Source: Argyresthia goedartella
Taxonomy: Eukaryota; Arthropoda; Insecta; Lepidoptera; Argyresthiidae
Assembly (NCBI GenBank): GCA_949825045.1
Contig: OX463820.1
Span: forward strand, 4,476,501 to 4,540,500
Reading direction: 5' to 3'
DNA length: 64,000 nt
Shown here: positions 51,077 to 61,713 of the stretch, piece by piece
How the letters are laid out: every line of letters starts with the position of its first letter
Position numbering within the stretch: position 1 is the first letter of the stretch
Made by a program: the position numbers and the translations under genes
Notes under the pieces: model-generated
Databases searched by the model: none
Told to the model about the DNA's origin: nothing
Seen by the model: only the letters and a program-made list of their open reading frames with translations

Positions 51077-54000
51077 TTAAGATCTGTAACCTGAAAAACA
51101 TGCTTTCTTCCTACACTCGGGGCAGTACCATTTGCCTTTAGGCGGTACCATGATACCTACACATTCAAAGTGGAACCACTCGATGGCACAGCCGTCGGCA
51201 TCGCAAGCTATCATTTCGGACACCTCGTCGTACGGACAGCGACAGTAGCAGTAGACGCTCTCGCCCTCGCGCGCCTGCCTGCCCGCAGGCCTCTGGAACG
51301 CGTAGGGCAGACTAGAAGTACCCGAGTTCAGATACGTCGGAGGCGGAAGTGTTGCGGGGGTGTGTGAGCTCGGCTGATAAATCTCTAAAGCCCCTTCGTC
51401 GCTCGAATCTGAATCACTCGAATCCATAGATTCGGTATTCATTAAGTTTTTAGGTGGTTCTGGCTCTGGCCTCGGAGGAGCCTTCAACCTAATAGGCTCT
51501 GGGTAGTTGTATATCTTTGGAGTGGCGGTGGACGTAGGCACTTCTTTTTTGGCCCTGTGAGTGACAGGGGAAGGAAGGTCTTCTTTTCTCCATTCTAGTT
51601 TCGGGGGTAGTTGTGGTTTCAGCGGCAGATGTTGAGGCGTCGTCACTGAAGAACCCCCCTCTTCGTCACTAGAGTAGCCATAAAATTTATTTGGAACGCG
51701 TCTTCTTTTGGAAGCCCGTTTGCTAGCGTCAGAACTTGTTGGGGTGCTAGTTTGAGGAATTACCGGGACTGGTGTTATCGGATATTCCGGAATTTGTGGC
51801 ATTTGTACTGTATGCGATTGCAATGATATTGTAATTTTGTTTGGAATAGGGGGTGGCGGGGTTTCAGGCACAGTTGTTGATATAAAGTCTTTGGGAATGT
51901 TGATTTTAATAGGCTCATGTTTTCTAGAACTCTTAGATCGTTTTTTCTTTTTGCTCTTTTTCTTGCTGCTAGACATTTTTTCTTTCTTTTCTGGCAATTT
52001 AGGAGGAGTAGTGGCTCGGCTTGTTTCGCCGGACATAGAGCCTCCATCAGATGGCGCAACGGATGCTAGAAGCATGAGTTGATTTCGTTTCTCCGCAAAC
52101 AGTTGATTTGCTAATCGTTGGGGGTGTTCATCATAGAACTCTTCATCAGTTTCACTTTCATCTGTTTCCAAGTCTGTCTCTGGGATAGGTGGCTCGGTTT
52201 TTTCCGGAATCAAAATGGGTGTTTCTGACATGCCCATTACATCAACATTTGATCCATTGCTTATTCGTCTGTGCAAAAGTGTTTTGACACGTTGTTTCTT
52301 TTTCTTGATACGGTTTGGCTCATCAGAGGAATCGGTATCAGAAGAACTGGAGGATGAAGAGCCACTGCTGGAGGAACAGCTACAGTTTGACCCACATGAA
52401 CAGCTGGAGTCACTATCACTGCTGCTGCTACTGCTAGATGATGAAAACTCCCCTCGTTTTTTGTCTTTCTTTTTGTTTTTCTTCTTGCTAAGATTAAATG
52501 GATCATCATCGCCGTTCAAATCAGCAGGAATTAAACAATAGTCATGATCAGACTCACAAACATGTTTTTTGATAGGTACTAGTGGTGGTGTCTTTTGTTT
52601 TTCAGTTTTAGCTTGATATTTTTTGAAGTTATCCCATATGTCTAGAACTTGTTGCTCATCAGGTTTTTCTTCTATTGTTTCAGTTTTCTCCTCTACTTTA
52701 ACATCTTCCTGTAACTTTTTCGGAATTGGTTTCACTTCAGCTTCCACTATTGCAACTGGATCAGGCTTATCTTCAAGTTTGACAGGTTTCTCATCTTCTT
52801 TGTCAGTTTTATCTTCAATGTTTTCATCCTTAGCAGGCTGAGACATTCCACTGTCTGATTCATCGCTACTATCACTCTCTGAAAGGTTTAATTCCGGAAG
52901 GTTCACGTCTAAGAGTAGGGCATCTTTCATTTTCTTTTTCTTAGCTTTTTTAGACAATTGTTCAGTTCCTGCTTCCGTTTTTACTTCAGTTAAAGCAGTG
53001 GTTTCTTCAGAAAGTTTGTCATCTACTAAATCAATTTTCGGTACTGGTTCTTTGAGGGCATCTCCAAGATTATTTGCAGGTGCAACATTCTTGTCTGGTT
53101 TCTCTTCCAAGTCAATAGTAGCCAACTTCCTTTGATGTTCCTCTAGATGTTTCATGAGTAGTTTTTTTGAAACAAATTTCTCGGTGCAACCTTCTTCAAT
53201 ACATGGATGTGGGAATTCCTCTGAATGGAATCTTTTGTGAACTTTTAAATAAACAGCTCTTGTAAATTGGAGATTACATTCTTCGCAGACGAAAACTGCT
53301 GGAGGTGAGCAGAAATGATAGACATGCGGCCATTTTTTTTGAAGACATCGTTTGCATAAAACACTTTCTGTGCCATGTTTCCAAAATAAATGCTTTGTTA
53401 TATCTTGCTTATTTCTGTAAGTTATACCACAGCGATAACAAAAGTGGTGCAATTTATGCTTCCAAACATGATTGGATAGTTTTGCCTGACTAAAACACAA
53501 CTCTAAACAGACATCACATGTACTGTGGCCTTTTCGTAAATGAACCATTAGTCTGAAAGACGATGGGATTGAATCCAAATTACAGAAACAGCATCTAAAC
53601 TTAACTTCATAGTCAGAATCATACGCTCCAGGACACAAGTGACAAAGCAACTCACTGTAGCTATAAAAATTAGATTTACACATTACACAAAATAAAATAG
53701 TTTTGTGGTGCATTTTACGATTATGTAAATACAGGTCTTTATGTACCGGCGTTTTGAAATAACATTGAAAACACTCAAACAAAAGATCCATCATTTGCTT
53801 ATTTACACTATTATCTTCGCTATCATAAGTGTCTAAATTTATGTAAAGAGTGCGAAGTTCCTCAGCATCTGCTTTCACTTTTGCTGTAATGGTTTCTGGC
53901 AATAGTTCTTCAGCAGTTATACTATCTACTGTTGCACAGAAGCGGTGCTCTGATGCCATGTGCAGAGATAATTGTTCACAGTTAACTGCAATCTTCCGTA

Positions 54001-56356
54001 CATGATTACAATAAATACAATTATATATTGTTGTAGCAAGAAACAGCTTCAATAGCTCTTTTAGGGGATATTTATCTAATGGCTTGTCTAATTTTAATTC
54101 AATGGCAGGAATCTCTTCCACAATAGGCTCATCAGGTACTTTTTCAACATCAATTTGTGTTTCCATGGGCTCAGTTCCAGTATCATCTAATGGTTTTATT
54201 TCATCTTGTTGTGCCTCATCTTGCTTTGGAATCTCAATCGCATTGTTGGTGTCCTCTTGACTCACAGATGCCTCATGTAATTGTTGTGTTTCAGAATGTA
54301 ATTCAGGTCCAATTTCTTCTTTTATTTTGTTAGGTTCCTCTGTTGTTATATTGTTCTCATCCATGGTCAGTTTATCACTCAAGTCACTGTCAGATGAGTA
54401 CTCACTAGATGAATCTTTATCCAACAGTTCTTTAGGAATCTTAACTGTCAACTTCGGTACCCTATTCAGAGTATTTAAACTATCTTCCAAACTATTATCA
54501 TAAATTGTGGATAAAACCGTGTTATCTGGTTTTTGCACTAGTGATTTTGATGCAGCTGTATCCAGGTTATTGTTGAGCAGTGATTTTAATAGAGTTTCTT
54601 CATTGTTCTCATAGATAGTAGTTTTAACATATGGACAGTCAGACTGACTGATTGTCATTTTAATTGTTGGTGTTTTGGGTAGAGCATTGTTTGGGTCTGG
54701 TGATGGAGTAGGTTTCTCATACCTTTTTGGAGGCCGCCTTGATCTTGATGGCGTTTTGCTAGCTGAATGTAGTCCAACTGTAGGATCAACTGTCGAATTT
54801 ATAATCACAGGTGAATTAGCCTTATTCAAGCTTAGTTTTAATTTTATACCACAGTTTCCTTTCTCAGCAGGCGGGCATGGATGACATTTTACTAGTATTA
54901 CATTAGCAGAATGATCAGTGTCTATGGCTTCAGGTGAATCTCTGTCAACGGAGTAATCCATTTTGTCATCACCATTAGGGAGCAAATATTTGTTATCCTT
55001 AGAATCACTTAAAGCTTGCTGGTCTGGGCTTGGCACAGACTTATTGTTTGCACTTTCTATCCTATTTATGTTTGATATTTCACTAGTGTCTCTGTTAGAT
55101 TCTGCTGCACTAAGAAAGTGAACATTTGTTTCACAAGGTATTGGTTCACATACACTAGATTGAGATGTTACTGTGCTTGGCAATGTCGTAACGGTATCAG
55201 GCTTTGGTTCACTTAAATGTCTTCTATCTTTTGTTGAATCACATATGGATTTAGTCTCTTTCACTTTAGACACAGGGTTGTTAAGATCACTGTGATTTTT
55301 TATTTGTTTCAAATTGTTCATCTTCACTGAATTTTTACTAACAAGTACAGGCACAGGAACAGGTTTGACATTGTTACAGTCATGGTTAAAGAAGTCATCT
55401 TGTTCACTACAGATTTCGTCACATTCACAACACATCAAATATAAGGTCCCGTTGTACACATTGAGAAAGTCCTCCTTAGTGTCATAAGTGTGTTCTTGCA
55501 CATTGTGTTTGTTTGTCAAATGAGCCGCCAATTTCTCAGCTTTTGAGAACATACCTAAACAAAACAGGCAAATATGTCTGTTGTGTACCTCCCGCATGTG
55601 AAGGAAAAGGTTCCAATTCTCATAATATGTCCCACAAGCAGAGCAGAGGTAGACCTTCTTGGTCACTCTGGATGGACCACCACTATTAGCTTCCCCAGAT
55701 AGTGCAGACTCTGAGCTGTGTGCTGGCTCCTTTGTTTGAGCTCTACAAACTAATTGATGCTCCTTGAGCATAGCTAAGGTCTTGAATGACATGGAGCAGC
55801 ACTTTCTACATTTAAACTTGACCATAGGTTGTAGACCAGCAGTCTGTACACCTTCGCTTGCCTGAGCTCTTTCAGCCGCACTCTTTTTGAACTGTTCCAG
55901 CTGGCTCTTAGGCACAAGCCGAGGGACCGGCTTGTCTTGTTCATTTTCTGCCAAGTAGCTGTGTGCTTGTGGTGTAACATTATGAAATAAGTTACTATTG
56001 ATTTTCTTTTTCGGTATTAGCTTGGGGGCTCTAGGAACCGTGTTTTTGGGTAATGCGGTGTGCTCAAGATGCTTATTTACTGTTGGCGCCTTTTTCTTAC
56101 TGGAACTATGAAAATGTGGTGAGTTGTCAACAAACGGTCTCTTGCCTAGATGAATCTTTAGAGGGTTGACTCGCTTCCTGAAGGTGCCTTCGGGGGTCGC
56201 CTCGAAGGATTGCTGTGCCGCAGCCGCGCTAACCGCCTCGCTCGTGACATCGTGACCATTGGCGGTGAATTTGGCGGGATGATCACAATACAAGTTCTCC
56301 AATGACGACGAGACAATTTTATCGTTTTTTGCTACAGCAAAATTACCATCTTCCAT
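51077..56356 (-). CDS. Multi-C2H2 zinc-finger protein with C-terminal ING-type PHD finger
   Basis: 1759 aa in a single coding exon, probably a chromatin-associated nuclear regulator. Residues about 175-330 hold a first zinc-finger cluster (FKCRKCCSMSFK, YLCSACGTYYEN, HICLFCLGMF). About 350-780 is Ser/Thr/acidic and disordered. About 785-1085 holds a long second cluster of C2H2-type fingers (YNCIYCNHVRK, FECFQCYFKT, STCDVCLELC, FVCEECNLQF and others). About 1290-1320 is poly-Ser/Cys-rich. About 1700-1748 is a Cys4-His-Cys3 PHD finger (YCYCRCPYDE, MIACDADGCAIEWFHFECVG, GKWYCPEC). The PHD is close to those of ING proteins, which bind H3K4me3, and keeps the aromatic Tyr and Trp. A splice acceptor (TTTTCAG at 56369-56363) lies 6 nt before the ATG, so an upstream 5' UTR exon exists, probably ending at a donor at 56550-56545. 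I cannot name the orthologue. Confidence 0.9.
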   Translation of the reverse strand: MEDGNFAVAKNDKIVSSSLENLYCDHPAKFTANGHDVTSEAVSAAAAQQSFEATPEGTFRKRVNPLKIHLGKRPFVDNSPHFHSSSKKKAPTVNKHLEHTALPKNTVPRAPKLIPKKKINSNLFHNVTPQAHSYLAENEQDKPVPRLVPKSQLEQFKKSAAERAQASEGVQTAGLQPMVKFKCRKCCSMSFKTLAMLKEHQLVCRAQTKEPAHSSESALSGEANSGGPSRVTKKVYLCSACGTYYENWNLFLHMREVHNRHICLFCLGMFSKAEKLAAHLTNKHNVQEHTYDTKEDFLNVYNGTLYLMCCECDEICSEQDDFFNHDCNNVKPVPVPVLVSKNSVKMNNLKQIKNHSDLNNPVSKVKETKSICDSTKDRRHLSEPKPDTVTTLPSTVTSQSSVCEPIPCETNVHFLSAAESNRDTSEISNINRIESANNKSVPSPDQQALSDSKDNKYLLPNGDDKMDYSVDRDSPEAIDTDHSANVILVKCHPCPPAEKGNCGIKLKLSLNKANSPVIINSTVDPTVGLHSASKTPSRSRRPPKRYEKPTPSPDPNNALPKTPTIKMTISQSDCPYVKTTIYENNEETLLKSLLNNNLDTAASKSLVQKPDNTVLSTIYDNSLEDSLNTLNRVPKLTVKIPKELLDKDSSSEYSSDSDLSDKLTMDENNITTEEPNKIKEEIGPELHSETQQLHEASVSQEDTNNAIEIPKQDEAQQDEIKPLDDTGTEPMETQIDVEKVPDEPIVEEIPAIELKLDKPLDKYPLKELLKLFLATTIYNCIYCNHVRKIAVNCEQLSLHMASEHRFCATVDSITAEELLPETITAKVKADAEELRTLYINLDTYDSEDNSVNKQMMDLLFECFQCYFKTPVHKDLYLHNRKMHHKTILFCVMCKSNFYSYSELLCHLCPGAYDSDYEVKFRCCFCNLDSIPSSFRLMVHLRKGHSTCDVCLELCFSQAKLSNHVWKHKLHHFCYRCGITYRNKQDITKHLFWKHGTESVLCKRCLQKKWPHVYHFCSPPAVFVCEECNLQFTRAVYLKVHKRFHSEEFPHPCIEEGCTEKFVSKKLLMKHLEEHQRKLATIDLEEKPDKNVAPANNLGDALKEPVPKIDLVDDKLSEETTALTEVKTEAGTEQLSKKAKKKKMKDALLLDVNLPELNLSESDSSDESDSGMSQPAKDENIEDKTDKEDEKPVKLEDKPDPVAIVEAEVKPIPKKLQEDVKVEEKTETIEEKPDEQQVLDIWDNFKKYQAKTEKQKTPPLVPIKKHVCESDHDYCLIPADLNGDDDPFNLSKKKNKKKDKKRGEFSSSSSSSSSDSDSSCSCGSNCSCSSSSGSSSSSSSDTDSSDEPNRIKKKKQRVKTLLHRRISNGSNVDVMGMSETPILIPEKTEPPIPETDLETDESETDEEFYDEHPQRLANQLFAEKRNQLMLLASVAPSDGGSMSGETSRATTPPKLPEKKEKMSSSKKKSKKKKRSKSSRKHEPIKINIPKDFISTTVPETPPPPIPNKITISLQSHTVQMPQIPEYPITPVPVIPQTSTPTSSDASKRASKRRRVPNKFYGYSSDEEGGSSVTTPQHLPLKPQLPPKLEWRKEDLPSPVTHRAKKEVPTSTATPKIYNYPEPIRLKAPPRPEPEPPKNLMNTESMDSSDSDSSDEGALEIYQPSSHTPATLPPPTYLNSGTSSLPYAFQRPAGRQAREGESVYCYCRCPYDEVSEMIACDADGCAIEWFHFECVGIMVPPKGKWYCPECRKKACFSGYRS

Positions 56357-56362
56357 AGTTTT

Positions 56363-56550
56363 CTGAAAAGAAAAAATACGTGCATGTGACTGCTCTCAAA
56401 CAAAAGACAAACAAGAGGAAATAGCATCATTCAAAAATTGGAATGATTGCTGATCTTCAAAGAAAGTATATTACCTCGAAAATCGTACGCCCAGTACGAA
56501 TACAGAAGTATAGACTTGTGTCCACGCATCCGTCTCGGCCATGCACTTAC
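56363..56550 (-). other. 5' UTR intron of the zinc-finger gene
   Basis: 188 bp from GTAAGT (minus strand, 56550-56545) to AG (56364-56363). The exon upstream of 56550 would be non-coding. Inferred from splice signals only. Confidence 0.55.
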
Positions 56551-57245
56551 ATTGGGCTTATTGTGAGGCAGCCGCGAGCTGATCATTCCCGTAAAATGGC
56601 GTCACTGAGCTGGGCGAGTTATGCCCATATCATATTCCTCTTGTAGCCTCATTGTCCGGCTCATTGTAGAAATTTCAATGATTTATCACTTTCACATAAC
56701 ACTTTTAGCTGAAATTGAATGAAATTAACCACATTTAATAGTTTATTTCCAAATAAACCAAGGAAAAAGCAGTGCGTAACGACAAGCTAATTCATTGACC
56801 ATAGAGAAACTGTCTTGTTTTTTAATTTTTACTTTTTTTACGGGGCAGCGTCATTTGAGTTGAAGCTCGTACACGTGGTTTCGTACCACAGACAATTTTC
56901 TTCTTCAAGTACTTCTTTCTTCTTATAAATAGAACTTCAAGGAAATAAAAAGTTATATATAAGTTTTTTTTTAAATTAATCCATAAGATTAAAAATCTTA
57001 TTTCGTCAATTTGGATGAAACTTAAATTGAATCGTATTTTTTCGATAACGTAGCACCTTACTTGTTTTTTTTTTAATGAATGAAATGTTTCTAATTCTTT
57101 CGTTCTTCTTGCATTACAAAACTTGTCAAAAAGCAAAAGGAAGCTAAACCGCAGTGCAGTACGAAGGAAATTTTTAGTTTTACGCGCTTGATTTTCATTT
57201 CTAGTTTGTTTTTTACGTTCCGTACTTAGATAATGTTGATTCAAA
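56551..57245. promoter_or_regulatory. Divergent intergenic region between the zinc-finger gene and MED19
   Basis: Holds the presumed 5' UTR exon of the zinc-finger gene and the promoters of both genes. aatggcgtcactgagctggg near 56595-56615 lies in the less AT-rich part. The remaining 56750-57240 is AT-rich. The long minus-strand frame at 56822-57244 is Lys/Phe/Ile-rich with no domain, and I treat it as chance. Confidence 0.5.
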
Positions 57246-57435
57246 ATGATGGCTGATCAGTTTAGGAAAGTAGAACCTTATTCACCCAAGTCCTCACCGA
57301 GAGGTGGGAGGTCGCCCGTAGTCTCGTCAGGCACCCGCATTGACTCGTCTGGAACCCTCAAAACCACCATTTCACTCGGCCCAAACCCCTCAATAGTGCA
57401 CAGTGGGCCTTTCTACTTGATGAAAGAACCTCCCG
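57246..57435 (+). CDS. MED19: Mediator complex subunit 19, exon 1
   Basis: Three exons join in phase (190+372+161 nt) to a 240-aa protein with all marks of MED19, a head-module subunit of the Mediator complex that links transcription factors to RNA polymerase II in the nucleus. Exon 1 (residues 1-63) starts with two adjacent ATGs and contains SPRGGRSPVVSSGTRID and the conserved STL-like SGTLKTTISLGPNPSIVH, then GPFYLMKEPP. Donor G|GTTAGT, phase 1. The length fits insect MED19. The gene starts 890 bp from the zinc-finger gene start, on the opposite strand. Confidence 0.95.
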
Positions 57436-57512
57436 GTTAGTATTTAATTCGTTTACCTCCTAATTCGTGTCTTCAAACTAATCCTCACTTAACAATACAA
57501 ATTGCTTTGCAG

Positions 57513-57884
57513 GAGAATGTGAGCTCACTGGCGCTACGAACTTAATGGCCTACTATGGCTTAGAACACTCATATAGCAAATTTAACGGGAAAAAGCTCAA
57601 GGAGTCTCTTTCTTCATTCCTTCCAAACCTGCCTGGCATCCTTGATGGTCCAGGACAGGAGGACAACAGTACGCTGGGCTCTGTGATAGCCAAGAGGCCT
57701 ATAGGCGGGAAGGAGTTGTTGCCACTTACCAGTGCTCAGCTAGCAGGTTTCAGATTGCATCCAGGTCCATTACCAGAGCAGTACCGCTATGTGAGTGCGA
57801 CCCCGCCCAAACGGCACAAGAGTAAGCACAAGAAGCATAAGCACAAGGATGGGGCACCTCCTGGGCAAGACACACCTTTACAAG
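57513..57884 (+). CDS. MED19: Mediator complex subunit 19, exon 2
   Basis: 372 nt, residues 64-187. Contains the MED19 core: ELTGATNLMAYYGLEHSYSK, KLKESLSSFLPNLPG, then LTSAQLAGFRLHPGPLPEQY and a Lys/His-rich stretch (PPKRHKSKHKKHKHK). Acceptor ...TTTGCAG, donor CAAG|GTAGAA, phase 1. Confidence 0.95.
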
Positions 57885-58758
57885 GTAGAACAGCTAACCA
57901 ATTCTATGTAACTATCTAGTAACTATTTCTGGTACTTTTTCTATTACCGATAGACTGTAAACAAATAGCAAAAAAAATATACAGTCAAACAAGTTTTTCA
58001 ACTAAATACTAATAAATAATATTACCTTGGACACTATTTACACACATTGATCTAGCCCCAAACTAGGATTCCCTGTATCTTGGGTACCAGACATAGATAC
58101 AAATATTTATATAGATAAATATAATACTTAGATAAACAGCCATGAGGGTACAAACATCCGTTCTCATCAAACCCACCGGGATCGAACCCGGGACCCTTGG
58201 CTTCGTAGGCAGTGTCACTGCCAACTCGGCCGTTCGGGTCGTCAAATAAATTAGAGGATGACAAAAAATATATAATTACAAGCGATTTAAATGGTGCAAT
58301 TCTAAGCAGTATTTTTTTGTAACACATTTAACACAATCTGATAGAACAATGATAGAAAAATGCATGTTTAGACAACATAGGGGTTTGCTATGAATCTGTT
58401 ATAATTCTATGGGCAAGAGCGGTGGTATATTCAGTATTGCCAAATATCCAAGTCATTATTCATTACATCTCTAATTTATAGAGATTGTTTGCACATGCTA
58501 CAAGTTCTTATGTACTGGGCCTATATAAGTGTCTTTTTGCGAGGATACACCTGTGGCCTTCTCATGAGGCTTTTTAAGAGTACTACTGTAATCTAAAGCA
58601 TAACAGAAGCTGTGATGTTATTGAATTTCCGCCCTATTCCCATTAATATTTCTAATGACTATTTATGGCTTTCTAATTACTAGATCTTACCAATTTTATT
58701 ATATGCAACGCAATATATGATGTGAACACATTTATATTCTCTCTTTGTGTTCCTGCAG
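57885..58758 (+). other. Intron 2 of MED19
   Basis: 874 bp, GT..AG. Contains a minus-strand tRNA-derived SINE at about 58060-58245. Nothing else is recognised. Confidence 0.85.
58060..58245 (-). mobile_element. tRNA-derived SINE in MED19 intron 2
   Basis: On the minus strand: ggccgagttggcagtgacac (A-box region), gaagccaagggtcccgggtt then cgatcccggtggg (B box), then an AT-rich body. It resembles a tRNA but lacks a paired acceptor stem. It differs from the SINEs at 37900 and 45366 and so belongs to another family. Confidence 0.7.
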
Positions 58759-58919
58759 ATTCCTCCAACCCAGACACATATGAGAAGAAGCACAAAAAGC
58801 AGAAGAGACACGATGATGACAAGGAGCGCAAGAAGAGGAAAAAGGAGAAAAAGAGGAAAAAGCAGAAGCACAGTCCGGAACATGGGGGCCTTCCGCAGAG
58901 CCAGCACCCGGTTACATAA
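58759..58919 (+). CDS. MED19: Mediator complex subunit 19, exon 3 and stop
   Basis: 161 nt, residues 188-240. Lysine-rich basic C-terminus (YEKKHKKQKRHDDDKERKKR, then KKEKKRKKQKHSPEHGG) as in metazoan MED19, ending QSQHPVT. Acceptor ...TTCCTGCAG. A polyadenylation signal aataaa lies near 59490. Confidence 0.95.
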
Positions 58920-60521
58920 ATGAGTAACATAGTTGATTTTATAAGCTAAGTTATTATAATACTACCTTTGGGCCTGAGGAGACTAGGATTATGCTTGATA
59001 CTTAAAAGGCTTGACTGGGCTTGTTTTTTAATTTTCTAAGTAAAAAAAAATGTGTAATATTGAAATTTTGGTATAGCACAATAGTCTGGGATTTTTTATT
59101 TAAAAAATATTTTTATTCTTAATTAATGACATCTAGATGATGCCTATGGTGACACAGCATTGTCGGTATTTAGTGTGCTACAGACATGCCAAAATGATGC
59201 GACTGCTACTGGTCCTTAATTGCCTTACATACGAGAAGTATTTGCTAAACTTTTCTCCTCTGGCCTGACATTCTCAATAACTAATAGTTTAGGCATAGAA
59301 TATAAGTATTAGCTAATCTTATGTTAATATAGTAACTATAAATGTTGATTTTTACCTATGGATGGCTTTAAGCGATTATGTATTTTATTGAGAAACATAC
59401 TGTACCACCAGGCTCCCTTTTGTTTTTGTAGACCATTTAGTATAATTGTAAATACATCCTATTGCAAGCCACATTAGTAATCAAGGGAAAATAAATTTCA
59501 TACGATGTTAGAATATTTTTTTTTATTAATATACTCTTGAACTTAGATGAGAGATCTCATGGTGGAAGGCACTGTCTATGCAGACAACTCAAATATGTTC
59601 TTGAGTTGTGAAACTTTGACTAAACTCGTATTATCGCCACTTAGAGCTTAAAAAGACCAGCGGCGCTCCTCGACGACCTCGACGGCTTCCATAAAGCGCA
59701 TCGGCATAGATAAAAATGTATAGTAGGAATCGGGGCGGGTGGCGAGCGACGCTTGCAGTGGTCGACGGCAACCGCCGATGCGCCCTGCGGCTGCCGTCGA
59801 CGCGTCGACAGACTCGACAGGTGGCGACGACCTACAGATGGGCACTCACGGAGATTTGAACTGATGAAATATTGAAACTGACAATAAAAACTGACCGCCC
59901 CGCCGTAGGAAATCTTGTACTGAAATGTTTTACTGATGTCATGATAAACCACGGATTTTCTGGCCGTTGTCATCAGGCCAAAACTGACCGTTATTTTTTT
60001 TTCAAATTTCGATCAATTTCGCCCATGATATAATACGAATAGAGTAAACTAACGAAAAAAACATGTCACATATTTAGTAGTATATATTGTACGCGACACA
60101 TTAGGGTTCATCGTATCGACTTAAAGTGACTGTTGACAGTTTGGCGCGAAAGTACCCATCAGCGGAAGTGACGTCTTGAATGCAGTACGGTATTTGACTG
60201 CTAGTCAAAATAGATACTTTTTAGGAATTGTTGTTGGAGTATGAACGTATTCCATCGTTATTTCCTAGTGGCAAATTATATACTCTTTGCTAGTGGCGGC
60301 GTCAGAGGCGCTACCGCTGGATCTGTTAGTAGCTAGGTTACGAGCATTCGTTTTGTGTGAAAATAACGGCAGCAGATCGATTACACATGTTGGGTTTATG
60401 CCAGAGAAAATATTTTTTTTTATTGTTAGTTATTTGTTTCGAGTACTCCACCTCATAACGGTGTTTTGACAACGTTCGAAATGTATCCGAAAGAACCCTT
60501 AAATTTGGGAAGCTAATTAAA
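58920..60521. other. MED19 3' UTR and intergenic stretch
   Basis: The MED19 3' UTR probably ends soon after aataaa at about 59490. About 59640-59870 is unusually GC-rich, with minus-strand frames (DSYYTFLSMPMRFMEAVEVV) I cannot assign. It could be a repeat or an unrecognised exon. 60100-60300 shows nothing clear. Confidence 0.4.
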
Positions 60522-60763
60522 AGTCACCCATTTAATTAGCTGACCATATTTTAGGGAATGATTGTTTGTACCCCCATCAATATTTACAACTCTCTCCAAG
60601 ATATAAAATAATCGACCCTCAGTACATTGACCCGATCACCTGGTTACAAGTTACTATGGGAGACCAAATTATTTTGTTTACAACCAGTTTCTTGGGTAAA
60701 ATTGGTCATAAAGATGGCTACTAACATGCCCGAAAATATGGTCAGCTAATTAAATGTCACTTT
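60522..60763. mobile_element. MITE-like element with 30-bp inverted ends
   Basis: agtcacccatttaattagct plus gaccatatttt at the left (60522-60552) is matched in reverse at the right (60733-60762, ending taaatgtcactt). The interior of about 180 bp is non-coding (ctctccaagatataaaataa). Target duplication not resolved. Confidence 0.7.
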
Positions 60764-61517
60764 GTATGTTCCTAGCACCACCCGACTCCACACAACAGTC
60801 TAAACTTAAGTACATACTTGTACAAAATAAAACAACATTTTCTAGAGCGAAGTTTGTTTAATGTATCCAAATTTATACGGAGTAAGTCAGTTTTCAATTC
60901 GGTTCATAAGAAAAGACGTTGGTAATTCCAAATAAACAAATAAATTAGAAATGCAGCACCAAATACATACATCGTACAAAATGATTCCTACTAACACCTT
61001 CCACCGTCTTACTCTTATCTTGTATTCTCGTACAGTACGATTCTTTTAAATTTACCGCTCCACACTTCTCAGCTTATTTTTTTATCGTTAATCAATTAAC
61101 TGTTTACTGATTTTCCCCTCAATCCTAGCGGAGAAGTTCAAGTGATCGTACCTTTTACCGGTACTCTAGGTAAGCATTCTTAGATTATTTAAGAAAAAGA
61201 CTTGCCACTAGGAATGCAAAAAAGGCTAAAAGGCAAGTTGTTGAAGTTCCTAGTGCATTCGAAAGGTACGCAAAGTACAAGATACTTAGGTAAGCATGTG
61301 TAACGCCACCGGCGCATACAATGAGTATCTAAGAGCCTACACTGTCAAGATTGTTACTAACTCGTCTATTTGGTGCGCGATGGCACAGTAGATACGTGAA
61401 CATGGCTGCTATACCGACTAAGCGAGCTTGCTTGACGACAGCCGCTAAATATATAAATATTCGCTGTACATATCACGAGCGTGCGAGAGTACAATTTGTG
61501 TTATTACCTTATTACCT
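60764..61517. other. Intergenic stretch
   Basis: No gene is seen. About 61205-61265 and 61130-61170 share ggtac/aggtaagcat fragments, possibly repeat remnants. Confidence 0.35.
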
Positions 61518-61713
61518 ACTAGCTGATGCCCGCAACATCATCTGCGTGTTCCTAAGAATTATCATTTTCCGAGATAACGTTACCCTCCTTCTAGTGCAGT
61601 CGGATAAAAAGTATCCTATATGTTAATCTAGCTCGTACTGTATCTGTGCATTTTTTTAAAATCCGTCACACAAATTCTAAACATCGCTACTTTCACATTT
61701 ATAATATTAGTTG
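61518..61713 (-). repeat. Uninterrupted copy of the repeat split by the outer LINE
   Basis: Starts actagctgatgcccgcaaca and ends tcacatttataatattagttg. Its reverse complement matches 11581-11722 plus 24687-24729 in order, so it shows what that repeat looked like before the LINE nest was inserted. This type of fragment is widely dispersed in insect genomes. Its parent element is not certain. Confidence 0.8.

Noticed and set aside
51170..54884. Plus-strand frames within the zinc-finger gene
   Set aside because: They are shadows of the 1759-aa minus-strand frame, notably of its Ser- and Lys-rich segments.
56822..57244. 140-aa minus-strand frame ending at the MED19 start
   Set aside because: Composition (Lys, Phe, Ile, Leu) is that of translated AT-rich DNA, with no domain. 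It occupies the promoter region of MED19.
58140..58245. Possible tRNA gene in MED19 intron 2
   Set aside because: The B box is good, but no complete cloverleaf forms and the sequence continues into a SINE body.
59641..59973. GC-rich minus-strand frames after MED19
   Set aside because: No domain, no convincing splice signals and competing frames. Left as unexplained sequence.
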